This document shows positions 49,630-60,651 of a stretch of 64,000 nucleotides of DNA, one piece after another. The notes beneath the pieces were generated by a model that had not been told where the DNA came from, did not search any database, and saw only the letters and a list, made by a program, of their open reading frames with translations. Origin of the DNA: Hofstenia miamia (lineage: Eukaryota; Xenacoelomorpha; Acoela); contig SCFE01000029.1 in NCBI GenBank assembly GCA_004352715.1, positions 1,265,230-1,329,229 on the forward strand, in the 5' to 3' direction. The stretch's first letter is position 1, and each line of letters starts with the position of its first letter. The position numbers were made by a program, and so were the translations under genes.

Positions 49630-51128
49630 TGTAGAATCACCCAAACAAGTGAACATGGTTAAACTATTTCTCTATTTACAAATGCTTGGGTGTCTTATAT
49701 ACAATGCATATTTACAATATTTACAAACATGAAAATATTTACAACATGAAAAGCACATGATCTGGCCAATAAATAACAACTACCAACTGATGCTACAACT
49801 GNTAACTCACTTGTGATCAAATGGTGAGTAATAGCAGAACAAATATTTAAAACTACTTTGATGTCTGAAATTCAAATTACGCAAACAAAATGGATTCCTC
49901 GTACGAGCAACCAATCAAAATACAAAGAATATTCAATCACTAATTGTACATTGCTTATCATCGCTATATTACTAAATCAACACATATTATCAATTTACAA
50001 CTTAGGGATGCAAATATACTACAATAGGCATAGGGAGATTTTTAAACATGCTTAGCTGGCTAGCAATCTTTCATTTTGCATGTATTAACAAATCTGAGAT
50101 TAGGCTAGTCAGCCAACCCTAGATGCATTGCTTATTTCATTATCTTATTTTAGATTCAAATTCTGTAAACTGTAGGAGACCTATAAATGACTGATAATGA
50201 ATCCTTTTTATATTTTCACAGCTAGTGTCATACCTTGTTGCTCTGGAAACTGTATTATATGTAGGCTAGGAAGCTGCTCTAGTTATTATATAGTTTTTCT
50301 TTGTTTAGCAGCCAGCCTCCATGCATCTTTGCGTGTTATGATTTATTACGTTAACACCACACAACATTGAGTGGGAGATGTAAGTCAAGTCGTGACTGGC
50401 ATTTATTAGCACACATAGTTAGGGTGCTAATAATAAACATTGTCCTTGTGATAATGAGCTGNTTTACAAATGCTTGGGTGTCTTATATACAATGCATATT
50501 TACAATATTTACAAACATGAAAATATTTACAACATGAAAAGCACATGATCTGGCCAATAAATAACAACTACCAACTGATGCTACAACTGCCCCAGGCCAG
50601 ACTCTGCAATTTTTTGTTGTGTACCAAATTGATGAGGATCTGGCCCAAGTGTATCAATTCAATGGCTCTTCACTCAAACATGCAAAACTAAGGAGTAGGT
50701 GTGGCTAACCTACTTTTGATGGGGTTCATTTTGCAGAGAGGCATCAGATTTAACTTTCAAAACCAGGCCCATGTTCTGTATGATGCATCCCATACACAAA
50801 TTGTGGCCAGTGATGACTGAGAACAAAAAATAACAAAACTTTTTGGCACTGCAGCATTGACTTTCCTTCCAGATGAATTGGACAGCAGATCTCAAGGAAA
50901 TTCTTCATGACTTGACACATGTTCAGGATCACATCAGGGTCACCATGTAGAATCACTGGGGTGATTCTAGCAAACAAGCGAACATGGTTAAACTATTTCT
51001 CTATTTACAGATGCTTGGGTGTCTTATATACAATGTGTATTTACAATATTTACAAACATGAAAACAACTAGTTAACATGAAATGCACATGATCTGGCTGA
51101 TAAATAACAACTACTTACTGATGCTACA
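49630..51128 (-). mobile_element. Short non-autonomous LTR element (TRIM-like), split by a misplaced contig
   Basis: Read on the minus strand there is a 5' LTR at 50946-51128, a primer site TGGTGACCCTGATGTGATCC just inside it, an internal part of about 360 bp (50586-50945), and a G-rich tract CTGGGGCAG before the 3' LTR. The 3' LTR is complete at 49630-49797 and partial at 50463-50585. Flanks are CTAT at 49626-49629 and CTAT at 51129-51132, a 4-bp target duplication. The segment 49803-50461 does not belong here. Real size is therefore about 0.7 kb. The internal part shows a short open frame (50750-50977) without domains. Confidence 0.75.
49803..50461. repeat. Misplaced contig, allelic copy of 48404-49062
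   Basis: It is bounded on both sides by a single N (49802, 50462). The 127 bases before it (49675-49801) equal the 127 bases after it (50463-50589), so its neighbours overlap each other and this contig was inserted between them. Confidence 0.9.
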
Positions 51129-51277
51129 CTATAGTTGTATGAATACATTCAGCAAGGTGCTTAATATTTAAACTTGAAGTGATAAAAAACTAACACTACT
51201 CAGTAGACAATCATCCTATAAAGGCACTAGATAATAAAGAATTGTATGCTAGTTGTTTAATGCTTCATAGAACATAT

Positions 51278-52339
51278 TGTAGCATCGGCTGGTAGTTGTA
51301 AATATTTATCGGCCAGATCTCGCGCCTTTAATGATTGTGACTAGTTGTTGTCATATTTGTAAATATCATCAATAGCATTGTATAAAAGGAACGAGGCAAT
51401 TGTAAAATAGAAGAAGTTTGAACTGTATTCTATTCTTTGTGTTCGCTAGAATCACCCCCTGTGATTCTACATGGTGACCCTGACGTGATCCAGAACTGCT
51501 GCCACTGTTTCTTTACATGGTAAACGTTTTGATGCTACGAGGGTGTTACCTCTTCCCCTGTCGTTTGGTCTAAAAAGAAAAACCCTACATAGTAACACTG
51601 ACGTGATTCAGGACTGCTGCTGCTGTTATTCTTAACATTATGGTTGAGTTGTTTCTTTTGGTGTGTGAACATGATTCCAAACATCACAGATGTATACTGC
51701 TCGTTCCTGTTAGTCTACACAGCAAACGTCTTGATGCTACGAGGGTGGTACCTCTTGCCCTGTCGTTTGGTCTAAAAAGAATAACCCTACATAGTAACAC
51801 TGACGTGATCTAGAACTGCTGCCACTGTTTCTTTACGTGGTAAACGTTTTGATGCTACGAGGGTGTTACCTCTTCCCCTGTCGTTTGGTCTAAAAAGAAA
51901 AAACCCTACATAGTAACACTGACGTGATTCAGGACTGCTGCTGCTGTTATTCTTAACATTACGGTTGAGTTTTCTTTTGGTGTGTGAACATGATTCCAAA
52001 CATCACAGATGTATACTGGTCGTTCCTGTTAGCATACACAGCAAACGTCTTGATGCTACGAGAGTGTTACCTCTTCCCCTGTCGTTTGGTCTAAAAGGAA
52101 AAATTCTACACAACGGAAAATCGCGGAGTCTGGCCTGGGGCAGCGTGTAGCATCGGCTGGTAGTTGTAAATATTTATCGGCCAGATCTCGCGCTTTTCAT
52201 GATTGTGACTAGTTGTTGTCATATTTGTAAATATCATCAATAGCATTGTATAAAAGGAACAAGGCAATTGTAAAATAGAAGAAGTTTGAACTGTATTCTA
52301 TTCTTTGTGTTCGCTAGAATCACCCCCTGTGATTCTACA
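51278..52339 (+). mobile_element. Short non-autonomous LTR element with ABAB internal repeat
   Basis: LTRs of 194 bp each (51278-51471 and 52146-52339) start TGTAGCATCGGCTGG and end GTGATTCTACA, and carry a TATAAAAGG box (about 51384). The primer site TGGTGACCCTGACGTGATCC starts at 51472. A GGCCTGGGGCAGCG tract precedes the 3' LTR. Inside, two blocks alternate: A (51480, 51800) of about 119 bp and B (51598, 51919) of about 200 bp. Each begins CTGACGTGAT and ends in a ...CCCTACATAGTAACA or similar word. No protein-coding frame is seen. The element is flanked by a 30-bp direct repeat (51248-51277 and 52340-52369), far longer than the 4-6 bp expected. Confidence 0.85.
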
Positions 52340-52369
52340 GCTAGTTGTTTAATGCTTCATAGAACATAT

Positions 52370-53847
52370 ATGTTTTTAAATAATCTTTATTTACTGGTTA
52401 AATTGTGCAAGTTATTGCTGTGCATAATAATTATAACTAGTGGAACCCATGTAAATTACATGAATACTATGTTGTTCATAGTTATAGAGATATAATGCTT
52501 AAGATGAAGACTTCTACCATGGACTTCTATAATACTAACTGAACTAGAACAAATGAATAAATAACAGCAACATTTGGCTGATGTTACTCAGCCATTTATG
52601 AATTCTGGTCTTCAATTCACTAACAGAAGAACAGAATTAATAAATGATTGAGTGAAATCAGCTAAATGTTGTGGTTAAATGATAATTTGCTCCAGTCCAA
52701 GTAGTGTTATAAAAATTTATGCTTCTGCATGTTCATTGAAATCAGCCAAATAGGTACAGAGATACAAGTACTTAAAGATACCACACTTGTGAGTGTGATA
52801 TAACAAATTACACACATGCTATAACATTAATATATAGATTTTACCTCCTTTTTTGTCACTCATATTTCTTATTTAGGTGTTCTATTTCAGAGCTTTTGTC
52901 TGCATGGATTGAGACACATACATACAGTAAATCTGCTTCAAAAAGAACAAGTGCATAACAATTCTAAACATGGTGTATTTAAAATATGTTCTTGTGTCAT
53001 TTATTAATGCATTAATGGATTTCATGTTTTATTTTATCCTTTCATAGACTCATGTCAATAAGTATCTGTACAGAGGTTTTCAATAATTTTTATTTATGCA
53101 AAGTTAAGAAATGGGTTACAGTCTGCCCTCAGATTGCATTTTCTACTTCACATTAGTTCTCTGAAGTTTGATTGCAATTTCAAAAAAGGTTTTCATGGAC
53201 AATATTGTGATTCTACAAAACAGCTACCTGTTATCAATCAATACATTGTTATGTGCCATAGACTATATCAAAAGGAATATCTGCACCATCCACAGGGTGA
53301 ATTTATATTGTACCAAAATTCTATTATTTAGTCAGTAAGCAATGCAATTATTCTTTTATATAAGTGTGATTAAGATTAGCTAAAAAACTCTTCTATGATT
53401 GGTAATTATGATGGCAGTGTTTATTTCATTGTAAATTTGTGTGTTCTATTACATTAGCCTTCACAATAAGTGGTTGCTGTCCTTGTTTGCATTGAATTCA
53501 GCAGAATGATCCTTTTCTTATGGTGAAGACCAAAGTAGTGATAACCAATGTAATAAAAATGAAATTTAATGGCAATGAAGAAACTTTGATGGGAATTTGA
53601 AATTGATTTAGATATCATGTGAGCCAGAATACTTCCTGTCAAAAGATGCTACTTGTCAATAGCATAAAAGTCCATTTTATAGTAGTCCATTCTATAAATA
53701 TTGTAGGAGAAAATCCTGATTTGCCCTTGCTGATTTGTACCAAGTGCTTTGAATCTCAACCATGTTTTCATGTATTTTGTGAATTACACTCAGCCTGAAA
53801 GAATTCTGGTTCATTCTAATGAGATGAACACAAGTCATTCACAAATA
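52370..53847. other. AT-rich DNA without recognisable genes
   Basis: Only short open frames with no motif. No RNA gene recognised. Confidence 0.4.
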
Positions 53848-55700
53848 AGGAGTTGTTAGGTTTCTTACTTGATTAGATTAAGGTGCTAATAGTGGAATTT
53901 TTTTTTGAAATATATGGTATTTAGTAGAAAATTTGCATTATAAATTATTGTAATTCATATGTTTTACATAATCTACACATATGCCCAATACTGATTTGAT
54001 TATTGTTGCAATAGCTCAGGCTTGTTTGACATAGGTAAAATGCACCAGCCCAATTTAGGTTAAAAATGGCTATCATTTATATCTAGACTTAAACTACACA
54101 AATACTGCTGTAATTAACTTTTTCAAAACCAGAACTATGCTCCACTCAAAATGTTGGGTATTTTATCCATAAAATTAAGTCATTAAAATGCCATTAAAGC
54201 TAAAAGTTGCGTATGTAAACATTGTTTGTACCAGAAACTCATCATAACTTTGTTAGGCAAATCTTGTCATCAAACACATTGGTGCAAAATTAATCATCAT
54301 ACTGGTCAAAAATAATTTGCTGAGTTAATTTCCTTAAAATATTTATTATCACTAGATGGCATCCAGTAGAATCCATGTACACCCATATGCAAATAGCCAT
54401 AGAATGTCTCAATACAATGTTCTAGCATTCTTCTTTACTGCTCAGTAGCATTAGTAGTCTAATCATCACCAGCCAAAAATGCATCCATAACTCTTTCTTA
54501 GTTTGAGCAGAAAATTGGTAGTAAGAACCTTAGTGAGAAGCCATCAATATCAGATTGATGCTGTAGATATAATGCCAATGCAATGGGACAGCAAGTGCTA
54601 AATATTGACTTTGTCTTGGAAATCTCAGTGTTGTAAAAATCTACAGTACTAATTTAAAGTTAGTTAACTTGAACTATCTACAATCTATTCTAAGTCATGA
54701 TAATAGAATCTATTATGAAAATAAGTTCTGAGGAATTCTATTTCATAGAAAGTTTATATTGTTGTAATGCCAANAGGAGTTGTTAGGTTTCTTACTTGAT
54801 TAGATTAAGGTGCTAATAGTGGAATTTTTTTTTGAAATATATGGTATTTAGTAGAAAATTTGCATTATAAATTATTGTAATTCATATGTTTTACATAATC
54901 TACACATATGCCCAATACTGATTTGATTATTGTTGCAATAGCTCAGGCTTGTTTGACATAGGTAAAATGCACCAGCCCAATTTAGGTTAAAAATGGCTAT
55001 CATTTATATCTAGACTTAAACTACACAAATACTGCTGTATTTAACTTTTTCAAAACCAGAACTATGCTCCACTCAAAATATTGGGTATTTTATCCATAAA
55101 ATTAAGTCCTTAAAATGCCATTAAAGCTAAAAGTTGCATATGTAAGCATTGTTTGTACCAGAAACTCATCATAACTTTGTTAGTCAAATCTTGTCATCAA
55201 ACACATTGGTGCAAAATTAATCATCATACTGGTCAAAAATAATTTGCTGAGTTAATTTCCTTAAAATATTTATTATCACTAGATGGCATCCAGTAGAATC
55301 CATGTACACCCATATGCAAATAGCCATAGAATGTCTCAATACAATGTTCTAGCATTCTTCTTTACTGCTCAGTAGCATTAGTAGTCTAATCATCACCAGC
55401 CAAAAATGCATCCATAACTCTTTCTTAGTTTGAGCAGAAAATTGGTAGTAAGAACCTTAGTGAGAAGCCATCAATATCAGATTGATGCTGTAGATATAAT
55501 GCCAATGCAATGGGACAGCAAGTGCTAAATATTGACTTTGTCTTGGAAATCTCAGTGTTGTAAAAATCTACAGTACTAATTTAAAGTTAGTTAACTTGAA
55601 CTATCTACAATCTATTCTAAGTCATGATAATAGAATCTATTATGAAAATAAGTTCTGAGGAATTCTATTTCATAGAAAGTTTATATTGTTGTAATGCCAA
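53848..55700. repeat. 926-bp tandem duplication around a single-N join
   Basis: 53848-54773 and 54775-55700 have exactly the same length and differ at only a few bases; the N at 54774 separates them. This is the pattern of overlapping contigs (or alleles) placed end to end without merging. The sequence itself has no recognised gene. Confidence 0.92.
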
Positions 55701-56494
55701 TGGCAGTGACTTATAGTAATAGAGTGAAAAATATTTCAATTTTAAAAAGTTCATGAGATTTATGGGCCCCCTTTCCTGAAAATATGTTTACTTTTGACAA
55801 CTTACATAGTAATGTTTATCTAACTTCAAGAAAATAGAGATATTGACTAAAGTTAAGCAATACTAGCATCTCATGGCTACCTGGTTTTTTCCCAAAATCC
55901 TGCAGAAAGTTCTAAATAATTGCTTTCATCTTCTCTGATAAATCAACTAGCAGTAAAGTTTGTTATGACGGTGTAGTTCACATAAAACATTGCAGCTCAC
56001 CAATGCAGAATGCAGCAAATAATAAATGGGCTTCTATTTAGTCTACTTCCAAATATTCCATTTGCCTTGAACTGATTTGAATTAGTAATTTTTAAATATT
56101 GTAATTGAATTCAAGGTCTTGAAATATGCAACTTTTCCAATGACTAGCATCACATTAAGGTAACAGTGTGCATTTCTCATAAAGATTTAACAGTCTCAAC
56201 ATATAAATAATGTCCCTAATGAGTTAAAATTATTAAGCTATGAATCATAAATAAGTAATGAAAATTATCATTGGATTTGTGGAAGAAATACTTCCTGCAT
56301 ATATAAAATATATATGTAAATAAATATTAGAAAGACACAAGTGGCAAACTATGTAGTTCATTTTTAAGGAAGAACCTGATACATGTTCAGAAATGTGAAG
56401 AGAGGCATGGCCAACTGAGATCCCCTTGATAGTGCATAAGAAAGCATTGTTAGTAGATTGCTTTTGAGTTAGCAGATGTTTTTGAGTGTTAGAT
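55701..56494. other. AT-rich DNA without recognisable genes
   Basis: Nothing supportable was found. The last bases before 56495 do not match the LTR found at the same place in the next contig, so the left contig may represent another copy. Confidence 0.35.
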
Positions 56495-56867
56495 CTTAAG
56501 ATGAAGCTGTTGTTTTCTCTGGATCACACAACTGATTATTCACACAAGAATGAAGTTCTGGTCACCTGCTTTGCCTTCCAATCTGACACCTGAGCAATGG
56601 TGGAAATGATGTTTCATGAATGGTTTGGCTATCAACAAGATAACCACTGATGCCCACAAACTTACATTTTTGAGGTGATATGTGGGAGCTGAATTATTCA
56701 TGATTTTGGAGCAAGCTACTTTATTTACTCAAGCAATTGGATTATTGGACATGCAATTTTAGAAGCCTTCCAGAATAATATATGGCAGACACCAAGTGAT
56801 ATCTTGCAAACAGCCTGATAAAGAAACAATATCTGAGTTTCTGAAGAGACTTCATCTCCTTGTAGAG
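56495..56867 (+). repeat. Second copy of LTR end and gag start, left of a single-N join
   Basis: It matches 56969-57331, with a 10-bp insertion (near 56648-56660) and several substitutions, and stops at the N (56868). It is either an allele or a different copy of the same gypsy element. Confidence 0.85.
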
Positions 56868-56868
56868 N

Positions 56869-57004
56869 ATGTTTATAATGTCATGTTTATGTTTATAATA
56901 TGTTTGTAATATCATGTTTTCATTTATAATCCTCAGTCTTATGTTTTCAAATTCTTGTTCAAATAAAGCTTAAGATGAAGCTGTTGTTTTCTCTGGATCA
57001 CACA
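56869..57004 (+). repeat. Partial 5' LTR of second gypsy lineage
   Basis: Matches the 3' LTR (60506-60651) from its first third onward, including AATAAAGCTTAAGA and the end GGATCACACA. The start is cut at the contig join. Confidence 0.8.
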
Positions 57005-57049
57005 ACAATTTATTCAAACAAGAATGAAGTTCTGGTCACCTGCTTTGCC

Positions 57050-57700
57050 TTCCAATCTGACACCTGAGCAATGGTGGAAATGATGTTTCATGAATGGTTT
57101 GGCTAACAACAAGATAACCACAAACTTACATCTTTGAGGTGATATGTGGGAGCTGAATTATTCATGATTTTGGAGCAAGCTACTTTATTTACTCAAGCAA
57201 TTGGATTATTGGACATGCAATTTTAGAAGCCTTCCAGAATAATATATGGCAGACACCAAGTGATATCTTGCAAACAGCCTGATAAAGAAACAATATCTGA
57301 GTTTCTGAAGAGACTTCATCTCCTTGTAGAGTGTTGTGAGTGTGGCAAATTAACTATTCAGCAGCATAAGGATATGTTATTACATGATGGTTTAGTTTCT
57401 GGAATTTGGTCAGATATTATCTGTGCAAGGCTTTTAGAATTGACAGATAGTGAAGCATCATTAGACAAGTGCATTAATCTGGTTCTAAGTCTTTGCACAT
57501 ACTAGCTGCAGTTGCAGATCAGCCTAAATCTAATTTTCATGACATGAAACCAGTAGTAGCAGTTTCAAATGGCCAAAATAAATGTGGGTTTTGTGGTCAG
57601 AAAGCTCATCCTCTTGCCAAGTGTCCTGCCACAAACTCAAACTGCTTGAGATGTGGCAAAATGGGCCACTGAGCAACTGTGTGTTGCTCAATGGTAGCAG
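57050..57700 (+). pseudogene. gag: Gag remnant with two zinc knuckles (second gypsy lineage)
   Basis: The open frame 57260-57505 codes KETISEFLKRLHLLVECCEC and LLHDGLVSGIWSDIICARLL, the typical end of a gypsy capsid (the R.GL..). In the following stretch (57585-57690) are CGFCGQKAHPLAKC and CLRCGKMGH-stop-ATVC, two C-x2-C-x4-H-x4-C knuckles, the second broken by TGA inside it. A start codon is not clear; upstream sequence from about 57020 (TPEQWWK-like) is probably also gag. Confidence 0.75.
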
Positions 57701-58330
57701 CAGCTGATAGCTTGTATGAGAGTGGTGAGCAATCTTCAGTAACAGCATCTGTCCTTTGTGTAATCAGTAAAGAGAAGTGCAAGGGAATATTTCAATCCAT
57801 TAGCATTGGTAAAAAAGAAATGCCAGTGAGAGCATTGATATATCCAGGCTTAATTCATTCATTTCTCAGAGAAGAGATGTGTCAGTTGCTGCATTTACCA
57901 GTGTAAGCATTTCAATGAAATTGCAGTTGGCCAATGATGATGCCTTCAAGATTCAGGGTGTTTGTGATATGATTTTGTTACTCTAATATCATTTTTATAC
58001 TGTATGTTTCTCAGGTGTTAAGTCTCTCATGTGTGAGGCTATTGTAGGTTGGGATGCTTTGTCACAACATAGCACAGTATCTCTTCATTTGGGTGGTTTG
58101 GAAGCACCTATAGAAATTTCAACTGCAGTGGCAATTGCTTATTCAAATCATGTCAAGTTCTTGAAAATGGATATTTAGCCAAGCTGCCAAAGATATTTCA
58201 TGAGGAAGTGTATACTGCAAAGCCAGTTGTTACTAAAGCAAGATGGTGTAATGGTCAAGATAAGGATTTCATGCAGAACAAGGTATGTTGGTTGTTGTAA
58301 GATGGAATCATCCAGCCAAAAGTAACAAAT
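57700..58330 (+). pseudogene. Decayed protease region (second gypsy lineage)
   Basis: 57679-57906 ends KKEMPVRALIYPGLIHSFLR, where functional elements have a D-T/S-G-A/S triad; here ALIYPGLIHS has replaced it. Further protein-like sequence (about 57910-58320) in changing frames leads to RT. Confidence 0.6.
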
Positions 58331-59231
58331 GGTGACAGATTACTCTGAGACTGTGAACCAGTTCACAAGCTTAGATGTGTATCCCCTTCCAGATATGGAA
58401 AAGCTTTTGAACAATGCAGCTGAGTATCATTATTTTTTCAAAATTGATCTGAAGTCAGCATACCACCAGATACTGATCCAGGAGGAGGACTGTAAATTCA
58501 CTGCCTTTGAGGTTAGTGGTCTCTTATATGAATTCACCAGGTTACCATTTGGCCTATCCAATGTGGTTCCAGCCTTTCAAGGGGCTATAGAAGAATTTCT
58601 TGAACAGAACAAACTAAAAGCTGCTTATCCTTTCCCAGATGATTTAGTAATTGGCAGCCAGACAATAGAAGACCATGATGAGAATTTGGGAGCTTTCCTT
58701 CAAGCAGCAGAGAGGAAAGGCTTGATGTTAAATTGTGCAAAATGCTCATTCAGTGTGTGTTCAGCTGCCATGCTTGGTCACATTATATCAGCCAGAACTA
58801 GACAGCCAGATCCAGATGGGTTCAAGACTTTGGAGGAGTTTCCAATTCCAGATAGCATGAGGAAGTTGAGGAGACTGGTTGGTTTCTTTGCTTATTATGC
58901 AAAGTGGGTTTGCAAGTACTCTGATAAGGTGCAGCCTATTCTTGAAGCACTCAGGCAAAATGCTTTTCCATTGTCTTCAGTTGTTGTTTCATGCATTAAT
59001 GAGTTGAAGGGAGAGATTTGTTCATCATCTCTTGCATTATCCATTCCTGGCACTAGTCCATTGCTCTTGGAGACAGACGCCTCAGCCCATGCTCTTGGTT
59101 CTACAATCACCCAAAATGGTAGACCATTAGTATTCTTCTCAAGAACCCTATCACTGTCAGAAAAGTTTTATTCTTCTGTAGAGAAAGAGGTGCGAGCTAT
59201 TTTTGTTTCATTCATGTGTTTAGAGAATTGA
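58329..59231 (+). pseudogene. RT and RNase H (second gypsy lineage)
   Basis: Motifs in order are LDVYPLPDMEKLLNNAAEYH, KIDLKSAYHQI, FEVSGLLYEFTRLPFGLSNV, then the catalytic block PFPDDLVIGS, where most gypsy elements have YxDD. RPDPDGFKTLEEFPIP-like thumb and GFFAYYAKWV follow. RNase H starts LLLETDASAHALGSTITQNG and FFSRTLSLSEKFYSSVEKE. The frame is open for 300 codons, the longest in this element, and ends at a stop where RNase H should continue. The methionine at 58329 is not a true start, as RT begins upstream in another frame. Confidence 0.85.
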
Positions 59232-59239
59232 GGAGAAGG

Positions 59240-60418
59240 CATCTGGAATTAGCAGAGTTCAGGTTCCAGATTTCATATAAAACTGGTGCTGAGAATGTGA
59301 TTAGCAGGATTACACAGCTGTTCAGTTGATGGCACCCTCTATGATATTCACACCAATGTAACACACCCTGGAATAGTTCAAATATGACATTATATCCGCT
59401 GGCAAAATCTTCTGTACTCCCTGGATAATGTTAAGTCTATGATGTCTAAATGTGAGGCATGTTGCTCCTTGAAACCTAGATTTCTTAAGGTTCCAGTGGA
59501 GAAACTCATTAATGCCCTTAAGCCATTTGAGAGGCTTGCTATAGATTTAGTGGGGCCTGTATTCAGAACTGGAAACATTTACTTGCTGACTGTAGTGGAC
59601 AAGTACAGAATGTTCCCATTAGCATTCTCTATAAAAAGTGTTACCAGTGAGACAATTATTTCATGCTTACAGAAACTTTTGAGCCTCTTTGAATGCTCCG
59701 CCTATATCAATGCTGATAGAGGTAAACAGTTTTATTCCTAGGAATTCCGGCAGTTTTCTTTGAGCAATGGTATCTCACAGTCTCAGATTTTGCCATATCA
59801 TCCAGCTCAGAATGGTCAAATGAGCAGTACAATGGTATAATTTGGAAAGCTGTCAGCTGTTTGATTGATGTAAGGAAGCTTCCTTTGAGTCATGGGGAGT
59901 TAGTTCTAGGGGATGCTCTATCATCAATCTGTGGGTTGCTGTGTACCACTACCAATGATATACTGCATGAGAGAATCTTTTTCTACAAGCAGTGTGAGCC
60001 ATGTAGTTTTTCTTTGCCAGATTGGGTAAAAAAAAGAAGTTTTGTTTATATTTGTAGGTTCATGAGGAACAAGTCAGATCCACTTGTAATCAGAGCTAGA
60101 GTGCTAGATGTGGTGAGCAGCAAAGTTGTCAACATTCAACATGGCGATGGACGTCAGAGCACTGAATCTACCTCAAATTTAGCGCCAACAAGAACCCAGA
60201 TTGGATGTGAGTTAGAAATGGAGGCTCCCTCATCTGATCACATGCAAGAATTAACTGATGCTTCCAATGAGTCTTCTGCACCTTTTGATCAATCACCTAT
60301 GGATATACCTGTAGAAGTAACTGAAGGCGCCAGAATCAATCAAATTAATATCAGGTCAGATGGGCAACCTTTCAAGGGAGCAACCAATAAACCCAATCAA
60401 ACAGGAGGACGTAATTGA
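59240..60418 (+). pseudogene. Integrase and C-terminal tail (second gypsy lineage)
   Basis: 59439-59741 includes the zinc-module C-x2-C (CEACCSLKPRF), FERLAIDLVGPVF (first Asp) and VVDKYRMFPLAFSIKSVTSE, then NADRGKQFYS where the second Asp block has changed slightly. A stop follows, then PYHPAQNGQMSSTM in another frame (about 59790-59830), which has lost the usual glutamate block. 59861-60418 is an open tail of 185 codons with SH3-like end motifs replaced by an acidic Ser/Pro-rich stretch (MQELTDASNESSAP). Zinc-module histidines (about 59310-59340) are only partly recognisable. Confidence 0.75.
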
Positions 60419-60505
60419 TTAGCCAAATAATACATCACAAGAAACTGGACTTCAGCATTCTGGAAGCAGCCGCGAAAAACTGTTAAATTTTGAGCAGGAG
60501 AAGAG

Positions 60506-60651
60506 TGTTGTATATTTATTTTTAATATCATGTTTATGTTTATAATATGTTCATAATGTCATGTTTTCATTTATAATCCTCAGTCTTATGTTTTCAGATT
60601 CTTGTTCAAATAAAGCTTAAGACGACACTGTTGTTTTCTTTGGATTACACA
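60506..60651 (+). repeat. 3' LTR of second gypsy lineage
   Basis: 146 bp, TG...CA ends, with AATAAA at about 60610-60615. Preceded by a good polypurine tract (60491-60505). Confidence 0.85.

Larger units (their letters stand above)
56869..60651 (+). mobile_element. Second gypsy lineage, plus strand, with short LTRs
   Basis: A 3' LTR of 146 bp (60506-60651) starts TGTTGTATATTT directly after the purine tract GAGCAGGAGAAGAG. A partial 5' LTR (56869-57004) begins at the N. Between them, in order, are a gag fragment, two CCHC knuckles, a decayed protease, RT, RNase H and integrase, all broken by stops and shifts. The RT sequence belongs to a different gypsy lineage from the young element (AYYAKW and FFSRTLSLSEKFYS types of motif). 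About 3.7 kb long. Confidence 0.85.

Noticed and set aside
48459-50055. Conserved 65-codon frames repeated at 48459, 49858 and 39101
   Set aside because: They lie inside the gypsy LTR and are repeated only because the LTR is; no start context or motif supports a protein.
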